Source of the DNA: an uncultured Cetobacterium sp.
GTDB taxonomy: Bacteria; Fusobacteriota; Fusobacteriia; Fusobacteriales; Fusobacteriaceae
DNA length: 39,950 nt
Assembly: GCF_945952365.1 (NCBI RefSeq)
Contig: NZ_CAMFHX010000022.1
Location: 1-39,950 of the forward strand
Reading direction: 5' to 3'
The translations under genes were made by a program, and so were the position numbers. The notes under the pieces are model-generated. The model was given only the letters and a program-made list of their open reading frames with translations. It made no database searches and was not told the origin of the DNA. Below, in pieces: positions 23,514-32,792 of the stretch (positions are counted from its first letter, which is position 1; every line of letters starts with the position of its first letter).

Positions 23514-24760
23514 TATTTCCCCCTTGCAAAAGATTTCGCATACATCTCTATAAGCTTATCATTACTCTCCGTAGATGAAATAGTGTCTATCAACTTCTTA
23601 GTTGCTGTTGCTTTATCAAGAGATGTCAAATATCTTCTTATCTCCCAAATCGATTCTAATTTTTTCTTTTCAATCAGTAACTCCTCTTTTCTTGTTCCTG
23701 ACCTTTGAATATCTATCGATGGATAAATTCTAAGCTCTGCAATATTTCTATCTAAATGTATATCTAAATTTCCTGTTCCTTTAAACTCTTCATATATAAC
23801 ATCATCCATTTTACTTCCAGTATCAACTAAAGCTGTCGCTAAAATTGTTAAACTACCACCATTTCTAATATTTCTTGCTGAACCAAAGAATTTTTTAGGA
23901 TAGTACAATGCTGTTGGGTCTATTCCTCCAGAAATTAACTTTCCACTTGATGGAATAACAATATTATATGCTCTCGCTAATCTTGTTAAAGAGTCCATAA
24001 GTATTACTATATTTTCTCCATTCTCAATTTTTCTTTTTGCTCTTTCAAGTAATGATTCTGTTACTTTTATATGGTTTCTAGGATCATCATCAAACGTTGA
24101 GGCATAAACTTGAGCACCTTTTACAGTTTCTTTTATATCTGTAACCTCTTCTGGTCTTTCATCAATTAATAATATCCACACTTCAATATCTTTATTATTT
24201 TCAATAATTGAATTAGCTATATTACTGATTAAAACTGTCTTTCCAGCTTTTGGCGGAGCAACTATAAGTCCTCTTTGCCCTTTTCCTATTGGTGCTATTA
24301 AATCTATTATTCTTCCAGAGATGTTTTTAGAATCTGTTTCTAACTTTAATAACTCTGTTGGATAAGCTGGTGTCAACTCATCAAAAGGTACTCTTGCTAC
24401 AGCTTCTTGAAGAGTTCCATTATTAATTAACAACACTTTTCTAAGACCGTAGTTATTCTCTCCTTGAACAGCTTCTCTAACCTCTCCTACAACAAAATCC
24501 TCTGTTCTCAATTTAAATTTTCTTATTTGAGATGCTGATACATATACATCTTTTTCAACATTTGTATTTCTTAAAAATCCATACCCATCTGCCATAACTT
24601 CAAGGTTTCCCCAAGCTAAATGCATTCCATCTTTAGCTGCTATAGCTTCAGTTATAAGATCTACAATCTCGGCTTTTTTCGTTCTACTCGAATAATCGAT
24701 TTCCATCTGCCTTGCCATCTCTTGTAACTCTTTTAGTAAAAAATTCTCTAACTTCTCCAT
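23513..24760 (-). CDS. rho: Transcription termination factor Rho
   Basis: A 415-residue hexameric RNA-dependent ATPase. The N-terminal helical domain (about 1-45) precedes an RNA-binding cold-shock-like domain (about 46-120, DGYGFLR) and the ATPase domain, with Walker [10 protein letters not shown] (167-175), the [14 protein letters not shown] block and Walker [15 protein letters not shown]. Length is close to E. coli Rho (419), with no large N-terminal insertion. Start: ATG at 24760 with GGAGGT 3-4 nt upstream. It overlaps the M23 gene by 1 nt and follows miaB by 16 nt. Confidence 0.97.
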   Translation of the reverse strand: MEKLENFLLKELQEMARQMEIDYSSRTKKAEIVDLITEAIAAKDGMHLAWGNLEVMADGYGFLRNTNVEKDVYVSASQIRKFKLRTEDFVVGEVREAVQGENNYGLRKVLLINNGTLQEAVARVPFDELTPAYPTELLKLETDSKNISGRIIDLIAPIGKGQRGLIVAPPKAGKTVLISNIANSIIENNKDIEVWILLIDERPEEVTDIKETVKGAQVYASTFDDDPRNHIKVTESLLERAKRKIENGENIVILMDSLTRLARAYNIVIPSSGKLISGGIDPTALYYPKKFFGSARNIRNGGSLTILATALVDTGSKMDDVIYEEFKGTGNLDIHLDRNIAELRIYPSIDIQRSGTRKEELLIEKKKLESIWEIRRYLTSLDKATATKKLIDTISSTESNDKLIEMYAKSFARGK

Positions 24761-24776
24761 TATACCTCCAAGGTTA

Positions 24777-26087
24777 CTATTTTACTATTTCTCCGTATAA
24801 AGACCATGTCTTACACTCATTTATTTTTACATTGATAAACGTTCCCTCTAACTCTTTATCTCCATCAAAGATAACAACTTTGTTTGTAGATGTTCTTCCA
24901 CTTAATACTTTTTCATTTTTCTTACTTGGTCCATCCACCAAAACTCTTTCAATTTTACCTTCGTAAGGAGCACTTGTTTCTTTAGAAGTTGCATTTTGTA
25001 AATCTATCAATCTCTTTAATCTTTCTTTCTTTACCTCTGCATCTATTTGACCATCCATTGTTGCAGCAGCAGTTCCCTCTCTTGGCGAATACATAAACAT
25101 AAATGCTGCATCAAATTTCACTTTAGAAACAACATCTAGTGTATCTAAGAAATCCTCTTCTGTTTCATGAGGGAATCCTACTATAATATCTGCTGTTAAG
25201 GCAACTCCTGGTATTTTAGTTTTTAGCTTTTCTGCTAACTCTAGATACTGTTCTTTTGTATATTTTCTATTCATTAGTTTTAAAATTTTTGATGACCCTG
25301 CTTGAAGTGGAAGGTGTAGACATCTTGCAATTTTTTCATTTTTAGCGATAACATCAATTACGTCATCTCCGAAATCTTTTGGATGTGGTGACACAAATCT
25401 TACTAAAAACTCTCCCTCTATTTTACAAATCTCTTCTAATAACTTTGCAAAATTTTCTCCTGTTTTAAAATCATTTCCATAAGAGTTTACATTTTGCCCT
25501 AATAACATTATCTCTTTATAACCTTTTTCTACAAATACTTTAATCTCATCTAAAATTTGATCCATAGGTACAGATCTCTCTCTTCCTCTTACGTATGGAA
25601 CTATACAATAAGTACAGAAATTATTACATCCATAAGTAATTGGAATTGAAGCTGTTTTCTTAGAATCAAATTCTGCATCTATTCTTGGAGGTAACTCGTC
25701 CTCTTCTCCAGTGTAGATAACATGTTTGAAATCTCCAGATTCTATTTTCTCAAGAGCTGCTGGAATTTTCCCTATATTTTGATTTCCCATAACTATATCA
25801 ATTATTGGAAACTTCTTAGCTAACTCCTCTCCTTGCTCTTGTGCGAAACAACCTGTAATTCCAATAATTGTTCCTCTTTTTTCTCTTACAACCTTTAATT
25901 CACCTAATTTTCCATAGATTTGAGTCGCTGCTCCCTCTCTAACTGTACATGTATTTAAAAATACTGCATCGGCTTCTGAAACGTCTTCTGTTATATTATA
26001 TCCCATATTTTGTAATATCTTTTTTATTTTTGCGCTTTCGTTGACATTCATTTGACAACCGTAAGTTACAATTGCTGCATTCTTCAA
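24777..26087 (-). CDS. miaB: tRNA-2-methylthio-N6-dimethylallyladenosine synthase
   Basis: A 436-residue radical SAM methylthiotransferase acting on A37 of tRNAs. The N-terminal MTTase domain has cysteines in YGCQMN (Cys11), NTCTVRE (Cys47) and GCFAQ (Cys80). The radical SAM motif CNNFCTYC is at 154-161, and a TRAM domain ends the protein. The frame is open to an ATG at 26111, but GGAGGAG lies 5-7 nt before a TTG at 26087, and starting there gives the family N-terminus (M)[12 protein letters not shown] therefore call a TTG start. It is first in the miaB-rho-M23 operon. Confidence 0.95.
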   Translation of the reverse strand: MKNAAIVTYGCQMNVNESAKIKKILQNMGYNITEDVSEADAVFLNTCTVREGAATQIYGKLGELKVVREKRGTIIGITGCFAQEQGEELAKKFPIIDIVMGNQNIGKIPAALEKIESGDFKHVIYTGEEDELPPRIDAEFDSKKTASIPITYGCNNFCTYCIVPYVRGRERSVPMDQILDEIKVFVEKGYKEIMLLGQNVNSYGNDFKTGENFAKLLEEICKIEGEFLVRFVSPHPKDFGDDVIDVIAKNEKIARCLHLPLQAGSSKILKLMNRKYTKEQYLELAEKLKTKIPGVALTADIIVGFPHETEEDFLDTLDVVSKVKFDAAFMFMYSPREGTAAATMDGQIDAEVKKERLKRLIDLQNATSKETSAPYEGKIERVLVDGPSKKNEKVLSGRTSTNKVVIFDGDKELEGTFINVKINECKTWSLYGEIVK

Positions 26088-26134
26088 TTTTTCTCCTCCA
26101 AAATTTAACAAATTATGACTTAAATATGTTAAAA

Positions 26135-26164
26135 ATTATATCATAATAATGTAAGTTTTATCAA
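26135..26164 (-). promoter_or_regulatory. Promoter of the miaB-rho-M23 operon
   Basis: TTGATA (26164-26159), 18-nt spacer, TATAAT (26140-26135) with TGA directly upstream (extended -10), minus strand. Confidence 0.7.
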
Positions 26165-26182
26165 TAAATCTTTAACTAGGTA

Positions 26183-26836
26183 TTACTTAAATATATCCTT
26201 AGCTTCTAAATACCAAAGTAACAAATCCATATTTTCCATAGGTATATCCACCTCTTTACAATAATCTCTTAACTTTCCCTCTATCTCTTTATAAAGTTTT
26301 GGTGACAATGTTTTGGGTAGTGCCTCTATAACCTCTAATTTTACTAAATTTTTCAAAATATGTCTGTCTAAAATTGCTAACTCTTCTCCAAATCCTACGT
26401 TTCTTAAAAAGTGACTCGCTTCTTTATAAGACATCCCTCTTATATTTTTTACTATCCACTCTCTCATTTCAAATACCGAAGTAAAACTAGAGAAAAAATC
26501 TTTTGTTATAAACTCACCTTTTTCATTCGTCATCTGCTGTCTTAAAAGATATAAGTTTTTAGCTTTAGTTTTATTAAAACGTACAATATTTAAATATGGT
26601 AAAATCTCTTCCTCTGTACCTGTAAAAAGAGTTGTAGAATCTCTTAGTTCACTTATCGCTTTCCAAGCGTTTTTAGCTTTTGATTGAGGTGTCAATATAC
26701 AAAAAGCTAGTTCACAATATACATCTTTATTATTTCCCTCTCTCCAAACACTTCTATAATCTTTTAATCTATTTTCTATTCTCTCTTTTATACTTTCATA
26801 AATCTTTTCAACTTCATAAAAATAGGTATTTTTCAT
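26183..26836 (-). CDS. Ogg2-type 8-oxoguanine DNA glycosylase/AP lyase
   Basis: A 217-residue helix-hairpin-helix (HhH-GPD) DNA repair enzyme of the Ogg2 family, first described in archaea. ELAFCILTPQSKAKNAW (42-58) is its N-terminal signature. The catalytic pair is Lys138 in GMSYKEASHFLRNVGFG and Asp157 in AILDRHI. It excises 8-oxoguanine and nicks the backbone. Ogg2 lacks the N-terminal domain of eukaryotic Ogg1, and the short length agrees. Start ATG at 26836 with GGAGGT upstream. TATAAT at 26861-26856 is a possible -10 without a clear -35. It lies between the SNF2 pair and miaB. Confidence 0.9.
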   Translation of the reverse strand: MKNTYFYEVEKIYESIKERIENRLKDYRSVWREGNNKDVYCELAFCILTPQSKAKNAWKAISELRDSTTLFTGTEEEILPYLNIVRFNKTKAKNLYLLRQQMTNEKGEFITKDFFSSFTSVFEMREWIVKNIRGMSYKEASHFLRNVGFGEELAILDRHILKNLVKLEVIEALPKTLSPKLYKEIEGKLRDYCKEVDIPMENMDLLLWYLEAKDIFK

Positions 26837-26901
26837 AAATTTACCTCCTAGAGCTATTATATTCTAATTCTATCATACTTTTTTAACTCTTTGCAGTTGT
26901 T

Positions 26902-26934
26902 TTTAAAAAAAATAGAGTAGAACAACTGTTCTAC
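26902..26934 (-). terminator. Terminator of the SNF2-partner operon
   Basis: GTAGAACA/TGTTCTAC stem (26917-26924 with 26927-26934), followed on the minus strand by TCTA and eight T. Confidence 0.85.
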
Positions 26935-26947
26935 CCTGTCTTTCAAA

Positions 26948-28708
26948 TTACAGATTTACAAAGTACCCATACTCTTTAAATAAACCTGAAACCTTATCTA
27001 AATTTTCTTTTTTTACCATTATATGTAAGTCTTCACCTTTTAAAATTAAACTTTTAAATCTTTTATCCTTTGTAATTGCAGATAATAGTTCTTTATCATT
27101 TTTTAATTTTAATACTTTATATTCTGGTACATGTGTAATTAGTTCTGTTTTTTCCATAACCTCTCCAAAGAATCTATTCCAATTTGTTGGTAAGTCATTT
27201 GTAATCTTCTCTTTAAACTCTTGAATCTTACTTTGTACTTCATTTAAATTCTCCAAACCTTTTGTCAATGTTTCCTCTGTTATTTTAAATTTATTTGGAG
27301 CTATTTTATTTGCTATTTTTTCTAATGTCATCATTCTTAATGGACTTTCACCTAAAACAGTAACAATTAGTCTATCCTCATCTAAAACTACCTGTCCTTC
27401 ATCTTGTAAAACTTTAAAATCATAAGTAGCTACTCTATCAAAAATATATCTTCCTAACTCTGTAAATTTCACATATTTTATTCCATCATACTTACTTAAA
27501 TATCCATTTTTTAAATAAAGTGAATTTGCTGAAGATGGTTTCTCATAACAAATTTCTAATACTCCTAATGAAGCTAAAATAAAGAATACTGACTTTATAA
27601 ATGGTTCAACTACATATGCTAGATATTTATCATATCCCACAATTTTTGTTCTTTCGTAGTTTGCTTCATTTATATAAAGAGTTGCAAAAGCTGATTCTAC
27701 ATCTATAATCTCTATAAATTCATCTCTATAAAGAATACTCTTTATAATATTATCGATTGAAACATATCCATCATCAGGAAACTCTGATAAAATCATTTTT
27801 ATTGTAGCTAAACCTCTTTTTATCTCATCATTTGATTTTCCTACGTTCTTTATTCCTTTTAAATAATTTAAATAAAGGCTTATGTAAGTATTATCTTCAC
27901 TTTTGATAGCACTTCCATCTAAAAAACCATTAACAATAGATTTAAGATTACTCGATCTTATAAAATCATCATTCAGATATTCATCTTTAAACAGGAATAA
28001 AAATAATCCCATTGTCTCCGTTTTTAAAAACTCTAAATCTTTTATACCTTCATAATACTCATGAATATTACAATATTTTTTCATATTGTTCTTAGATTCT
28101 TTCAATAACTTTCCACTACTAGAAAGTTGCATCTTACCATCTTTAAAGAATGAATAGTATTTTCTAAGATTTTCTTGGATTTTCTCCTCATTGTTTTCTT
28201 TAAACTCTGTTTGACAGCTATTTAATTTATAAATAAAATACTCTTTTGGTTTAGTCATGAATCTTCTCATAACTCTTACAATATCGTTATTTAAAACTAG
28301 ATATTCACCTTTTTTAGTGTCTCCAACTTTTGTAAAGAATAGAAAATCATCTTTTAACTCTGATTTTATATTATACCCCTCTTCGTCTTTAAGATAAACA
28401 TCTCTATTTTTTATCTTAAACTTTCCTTTCCAAGCAACACTTTCAAAAACCTCTTGAACCTCTTTTGGAAGTGATAAGTATATTCCCTTAAAAATCTCCT
28501 CTTTTGAATACATCTGCTCCATCAGTTCTAAAAACGTTTGCTTGTTTGTAGACTCTGATATCAGAGATATTTCAAATAACCCAAGATTACTTCCTATGTA
28601 TCCTTCTGCAATCCAATCTAAAAAATATTTTTTAAATATTTTAAAAAGTACTTCTTTTGAATAGCTTTCATTTAAAGCTTTTCTAAATCTATCTCTACTT
28701 ATTCCCAT
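26948..28708 (-). CDS. Helicase-associated protein partnered with the SNF2 ATPase (no ATPase motifs)
   Basis: A 586-residue soluble protein encoded 9 nt after the SNF2 gene. It has no Walker motifs, signal peptide or TM helix. The last ~150 residues (about 437-586) read like the helicase-associated XPB/Ssl2-type C-terminal domain: VVLDEDRLIVTVLGESPL, then KFKITEETLTKGLENL, then ELLSAITKDKRFKSLILKGEDL and a final LFKEYGYFVNL. The N-terminal ~430 residues are helical, Lys/Glu-rich and unrecognised, with possible winged-helix segments (for example YVKFTELGRYIFDRVATYDF). The likely role is DNA binding or regulation of the SNF2 enzyme, by inference from pairing. The domain assignment is from recall of the pattern and needs a profile search. 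Confidence 0.65.
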   Translation of the reverse strand: MGISRDRFRKALNESYSKEVLFKIFKKYFLDWIAEGYIGSNLGLFEISLISESTNKQTFLELMEQMYSKEEIFKGIYLSLPKEVQEVFESVAWKGKFKIKNRDVYLKDEEGYNIKSELKDDFLFFTKVGDTKKGEYLVLNNDIVRVMRRFMTKPKEYFIYKLNSCQTEFKENNEEKIQENLRKYYSFFKDGKMQLSSSGKLLKESKNNMKKYCNIHEYYEGIKDLEFLKTETMGLFLFLFKDEYLNDDFIRSSNLKSIVNGFLDGSAIKSEDNTYISLYLNYLKGIKNVGKSNDEIKRGLATIKMILSEFPDDGYVSIDNIIKSILYRDEFIEIIDVESAFATLYINEANYERTKIVGYDKYLAYVVEPFIKSVFFILASLGVLEICYEKPSSANSLYLKNGYLSKYDGIKYVKFTELGRYIFDRVATYDFKVLQDEGQVVLDEDRLIVTVLGESPLRMMTLEKIANKIAPNKFKITEETLTKGLENLNEVQSKIQEFKEKITNDLPTNWNRFFGEVMEKTELITHVPEYKVLKLKNDKELLSAITKDKRFKSLILKGEDLHIMVKKENLDKVSGLFKEYGYFVNL

Positions 28709-28716
28709 ACCATCTC

Positions 28717-31449
28717 CTATTCTCCAAGAATAAACTCTATGTCTTTTTCAGTTAAAGTTTTTAAAGTCGCTCCCTCATCAGATATTAAATTATCTAACAA
28801 TTGACTCTTACTCTCTTGTAATTTTAATATTTTCTCCTCTATTGTATCTTTCAATATCAACTTATAAGAGAATACAGTTCTATCTTGTCCTAGTCTATAA
28901 GCTCTATCAACAGCTTGATTTTCAACAGTTTTATTCCACCAAGGATCATATATAAAGATTGTATCTGCTGCAGTTAAGTTAAGCCCCACTCCACCAGTTT
29001 TCAATGTCATTACAAACACTTTATATTTTTTATCTTTTTGGAATAGGTTTACTAGACCTTGTCTATCTTTTGTAGCTCCTGTCATCTCTAGGTATTTAAT
29101 ACCTCTTTTTCTTAAATCTGCTGTTATACTCTCTATACTTTTTATATAATTTGTAAAGATTAACACTTTATGTCCATTTTCAACTGCATCTTGAACATTA
29201 TTTATAAGTACCTCTCTTTTACTTGAAAGTATATTTGGATTTTTCATCTCTGGGCAACTTGTCAACTGTCTTAGCTCATTTAAAGCTTGAAGGATATAGA
29301 ACTGAGTTTTTCCTAGTCCTTGAGTTTTTATCTGGCTATTTATCATTCCATAATAATAAGCTCTTCTCTCCTCGTACAATCTCTTTTGCTCTGGATTCAT
29401 TCCTATAAATAGAGTTTTCTCTATCTTATCTGGTAAGTCTTTTAAAACCTCTTTTTTTACTCTTCTAAGAATAAATGGATATATTTTTTTCTTCAACTCT
29501 TCAATTGCTTCTTTATCATTTTCTTTTTGAATTGGATTTGCGTAATGATAATTAAATTCATCAAGAGTTCCAAACATTGATGGATTTAAGAATCTAAATA
29601 GCGAATATAACTCTCCTAAGTTGTTCTCTATCGGAGTTCCACTTAAAGCTAATCTATATTTTGCATCTAATAACATAACTGCTTTTGTCGTCTGTGCATT
29701 CACATTTTTTATATTTTGAGATTCATCTAAAACGATTAAATCAAACTTCATCTCTTTTAAATACTCAATATCATTTCTCACAGTTCCATAAGTAGTTATT
29801 ATTGTATCCACTTCATTAAATATCGTTTTATCTCTAAAGTTTCCATAATATATTCCACACTTTAATGTCGGACTGAACTTTTTTATTTCACTCTCCCAGT
29901 TGTATATCAAACTTTTTGGCATTATTATTAGAGACTTTCTTCCTGATACCGTATGTAAACTAGTAATTAATGTAATAGCTTGAAGAGTTTTTCCAAGTCC
30001 CATATCATCTGCTAGACATCCACCTAGATTATTATCCATAAGATATCTTAACCATTTGTAGCCATACTCTTGGTACTCTCTCAATGTTGCATTTATTGCA
30101 GGCATATCAGCATTATAATTCTCTATCTGATTTATACCTCTGTAGAAACTCTTTGTTTTCTTTATCTCATTTGCTAAAACCTTATCTTCAATTAAATCAT
30201 CTATAATTGGTAGATCAAAGAATGAAATTTTTACATTTGATTTTCCATTATCTTTAAAGACTCTTTCTAATTTTTCCATATACTTTCTATTTATAAGTGC
30301 ATTTGTTCCATCACTTAAAACTATATATGAATCTTTTTTAAAGCTGTTTAAAACATCAACTATCGAGAATTTCTCTCCTTCGATTTCTAAATGTACATCT
30401 CCCTCTAAGAAATCTATCCCATGTTTGAAGTTTCCTACAACTTTAGGTTTTACAGCTTTTACACTGTATTTCTTTAAGTTATCTGTTCCTACAACTTTAT
30501 ATTTTCCTGCTAATTGAAGTAACTCTTGAGTTACAAACTCTCTTGCTAACTTCTCTTGTAATATTATAAAGTTTTCATCCACGTAAAAACTTGATTTTAT
30601 TTTTAAATTTTTCTGATGTTTATGGATTGTTTTTACAATCTCTTCTACTGTTTCATCCAAATATGCTGATTCTACTTTTGTTATTTCCACTTTTTTTATT
30701 TCATCTTTAATTACTAATGCATTTTCTAAAGTATGAGCTTTTAAAAACTCATAGTCAATAGTTGAGATTGATGCTCCTATTTTTAAATATAGGCTGTTAT
30801 CCTGAGATATCTTTTCAATTATAAGCTCTTGAACTGGTTTCATATTTCCCTCAGAAACCACTTCATAGTCTAGACACTCTATCTCTACTCCACTTCCAAA
30901 AGAAAAAGCTAAACTTAAATATTTTTCTAACTCTGCTCTGCTAAACTTAGATTCCATCTCTTTTAATATATGGATTGTATCCTTTGGGATATCAACTCTA
31001 TACATCGAATCTTCACTTAAAACATAATTATCTGAAACTATCGTAAACTCTTTTTCACCATTTAAAAGTAGCTTTCCTTCACAAAGCTCACTATCTTCTT
31101 CAACAAAATTAATTTTTAATACTATTTTATTCCCACTTAGAAACCAGTTTATTGGTCTCATATCCCCTGTAACTACCTTTGTACTATTTTTAAGATAATC
31201 TAAAATCTCTATATTTTCATCGATATATAGTTCATTTTTTTCATTATCCCACCCAGAGAAAAAGCTATCCTCTTTTATCTCTTTAATTAAATCAATAATA
31301 CTTAAATCGTTGTCATCATTGATTTCAAAGTCTGTAGTATCCTCTACTACTTCACCATTATTGTCTACTAAAGACACATAAGTTCCTACTTCATCACAAG
31401 TCAAAGCAAAAAATAATGATTGTTCCTTTTTTTCTAAATTAGATTCCAT
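28717..31449 (-). CDS. SNF2-family DNA-dependent ATPase (Swi2/Snf2 helicase-like)
   Basis: A 910-residue protein. The C-terminal ~450 residues form a complete SNF2 motor: LADDMGLGKT (Walker A, ends at 488), DESQ (575-578, in place of DEAH), ALSGTPIENNLGELYSLFRFL (motif III), GVGLNL and QAVDRAYRLGQDR (motifs V-VI). The first ~450 residues are poorly conserved, and I see no SWIM zinc finger. It would translocate on double-stranded DNA and remodel protein-DNA complexes. The physiological role is unknown. The frame is open to 31515, but that region holds the promoter (31487-31515). GAGGG precedes the ATG at 31449, which I take as start. The partner gene follows in the same transcript. Confidence 0.92.
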   Translation of the reverse strand: MESNLEKKEQSLFFALTCDEVGTYVSLVDNNGEVVEDTTDFEINDDNDLSIIDLIKEIKEDSFFSGWDNEKNELYIDENIEILDYLKNSTKVVTGDMRPINWFLSGNKIVLKINFVEEDSELCEGKLLLNGEKEFTIVSDNYVLSEDSMYRVDIPKDTIHILKEMESKFSRAELEKYLSLAFSFGSGVEIECLDYEVVSEGNMKPVQELIIEKISQDNSLYLKIGASISTIDYEFLKAHTLENALVIKDEIKKVEITKVESAYLDETVEEIVKTIHKHQKNLKIKSSFYVDENFIILQEKLAREFVTQELLQLAGKYKVVGTDNLKKYSVKAVKPKVVGNFKHGIDFLEGDVHLEIEGEKFSIVDVLNSFKKDSYIVLSDGTNALINRKYMEKLERVFKDNGKSNVKISFFDLPIIDDLIEDKVLANEIKKTKSFYRGINQIENYNADMPAINATLREYQEYGYKWLRYLMDNNLGGCLADDMGLGKTLQAITLITSLHTVSGRKSLIIMPKSLIYNWESEIKKFSPTLKCGIYYGNFRDKTIFNEVDTIITTYGTVRNDIEYLKEMKFDLIVLDESQNIKNVNAQTTKAVMLLDAKYRLALSGTPIENNLGELYSLFRFLNPSMFGTLDEFNYHYANPIQKENDKEAIEELKKKIYPFILRRVKKEVLKDLPDKIEKTLFIGMNPEQKRLYEERRAYYYGMINSQIKTQGLGKTQFYILQALNELRQLTSCPEMKNPNILSSKREVLINNVQDAVENGHKVLIFTNYIKSIESITADLRKRGIKYLEMTGATKDRQGLVNLFQKDKKYKVFVMTLKTGGVGLNLTAADTIFIYDPWWNKTVENQAVDRAYRLGQDRTVFSYKLILKDTIEEKILKLQESKSQLLDNLISDEGATLKTLTEKDIEFILGE

Positions 31450-31486
31450 ACCCTTTTCCCTCGTATATAAATTTTTTCTGAAATAT

Positions 31487-31515
31487 ATTATATCAAATTT
31501 TCTAAGGGTTATCAA
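31487..31515 (-). promoter_or_regulatory. Promoter of the SNF2 operon
   Basis: TTGATA (31515-31510), 17-nt spacer, TATAAT (31492-31487) with TGA before it, minus strand. The predicted start site is near 31480, about 30 nt before the ATG. Confidence 0.8.
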
Positions 31516-31551
31516 GAAATTAAAAAAGGACTCTTTTAATTAGAGTCCTTT
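31516..31551 (-). terminator. Terminator of the DUF1858 gene
   Basis: AAAGGACTCT/AGAGTCCTTT stem (31525-31534 with 31542-31551) with a 7-nt loop, followed on the minus strand by a T-run. The SNF2 promoter starts right after it. Confidence 0.88.
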
Positions 31552-31560
31552 CAAATATAA

Positions 31561-31767
31561 TTATTTTGCTTCTGATTCTTTTATTAAAGCGTTCATCTCT
31601 TCAACTAGAGTATCCGCGTCTAATCCGTGAGCAGAGATTCCTTCTCCTAAAGTTTCTCCAGCTGCTACCATACATCCTACGCATCCTAATCCATGCTTTT
31701 TAAATACCATTGAAATCACTGGGAATTTTTGTACTGCTTCTAAAATATTCATATCTTTAGTTACCAT
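31561..31767 (-). CDS. DUF1858-domain protein with CxxC motif
   Basis: A 68-residue cytoplasmic protein that is almost entirely a DUF1858 domain: an N-terminal KDMNILEAVQKFP helix, then GLGCVGCMVAAGETL with Cys29 and Cys32, then an HGLDADTLVEEMN helix. The CxxC pair suggests redox activity or metal/cluster binding. The family's biochemical function is not established, though it often appears with hybrid-cluster or redox proteins. Start ATG at 31767 with AGGAGG 8-9 nt upstream. It has its own consensus promoter and terminator, so it is probably strongly expressed. Confidence 0.88.
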   Translation of the reverse strand: MVTKDMNILEAVQKFPVISMVFKKHGLGCVGCMVAAGETLGEGISAHGLDADTLVEEMNALIKESEAK

Positions 31768-31804
31768 TTGTTAAGCCTCCTATTTTCCTTTATATTACGT
31801 TTTA

Positions 31805-31833
31805 ATTATATTAAACTTTACTTTTTTTGTCAA
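31805..31833 (-). promoter_or_regulatory. Consensus promoter of the DUF1858 gene
   Basis: TTGACA (31833-31828), 17-nt spacer, TATAAT (31810-31805): a perfect match on the minus strand. The -35 abuts the kdsD stop codon (31834-31836). Confidence 0.88.
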
Positions 31834-32790
31834 CTATTTTCCAACTACATTTAACAAATCATGGATTCTTACAACTCCAACAACTTTGCTATCTGCTAAA
31901 ACTGGTAATACAGAGATTTGACTCTCTCTATTTTCCATAAGTTCTAACGCATCTAAAGCCATTATATCCTCTGTTGCAAATGTATAGTTTCTAGTCATAA
32001 TATCTTCAGCTTTCATTTCAAAGAACTTATCTCTCATCTTTAAGGCTCTTCTGATATCTCCCTCTGTTATTATCCCTACTAAACTATCGTTTTCTGCTAT
32101 ACAAACTACTCCTAATCTTTTCTTAGTCATAGTCATTATAACTGTATCCATATCACTGTTCAGTTCTGCTAAAGGTAAATCTTTATGCATAACATCTTTT
32201 ACCTTCATTAAAAGTCTTCTTCCTAAACTTCCACCTGGATGATACACAGCAAAATTTTCTGGCTTGAAGTTTCTAGCTTTTATTAAAACTGTTGCTAGTG
32301 CATCTCCCATAACTAATGTGCTTGTAGCTGAAGACATCGGAGCTAAGTTTAAAGGACATCCCTCTTGTTCTACTCCTATATCCAAAACTGCTGTGGCTTC
32401 TTTTCCAAGTCGTGAGTTTGGATTTGCTGTCATAGCAATCAATGTTGCTCCTATTTTTTTGATAGATGGAAGTATCGAGATTACCTCATCACTATTTCCA
32501 CTATTTGATATAGCTATAACTACATCATCTTTATTTACCATTCCTAAATCTCCGTGTAGCCCCTCTGCTGAATTCATAAATACAGCTAAAGTTCCTGTCG
32601 AAGCTAAAGTTGCCGCTATCTTTTTACCAATTATTCCTGACTTTCCAATTCCTGTTATTACAACTTTTCCTTTTGAGTTAAGAATAAGATTTACAACCGT
32701 CTCTAAAGAATCAGAAATTTTATTTTTTACTTTTTCTAATTCACATATCTCTTTGTCGAAAAGGTCTTGGGCTATTTTTTTCATATCCAT
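31834..32790 (-). CDS. kdsD: Arabinose-5-phosphate isomerase
   Basis: A 318-residue enzyme that makes D-arabinose 5-phosphate from ribulose 5-phosphate, the first step toward Kdo for LPS. The SIS domain (about 30-180) shows VVITGIGKSGIIGKKIAATLASTGT, AEGLHGDLGM and ISNSGNSDE. GCPLNLAPMSSAT and the YHPGGSLGRRL linker are KdsD-specific. Two CBS domains fill about 205-318. It starts 2 nt after the kdsA stop, in the murE-kdsA-kdsD operon. Its product feeds the KdsA reaction. Confidence 0.95.
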   Translation of the reverse strand: MDMKKIAQDLFDKEICELEKVKNKISDSLETVVNLILNSKGKVVITGIGKSGIIGKKIAATLASTGTLAVFMNSAEGLHGDLGMVNKDDVVIAISNSGNSDEVISILPSIKKIGATLIAMTANPNSRLGKEATAVLDIGVEQEGCPLNLAPMSSATSTLVMGDALATVLIKARNFKPENFAVYHPGGSLGRRLLMKVKDVMHKDLPLAELNSDMDTVIMTMTKKRLGVVCIAENDSLVGIITEGDIRRALKMRDKFFEMKAEDIMTRNYTFATEDIMALDALELMENRESQISVLPVLADSKVVGVVRIHDLLNVVGK

Positions 32791-32792
32791 AA

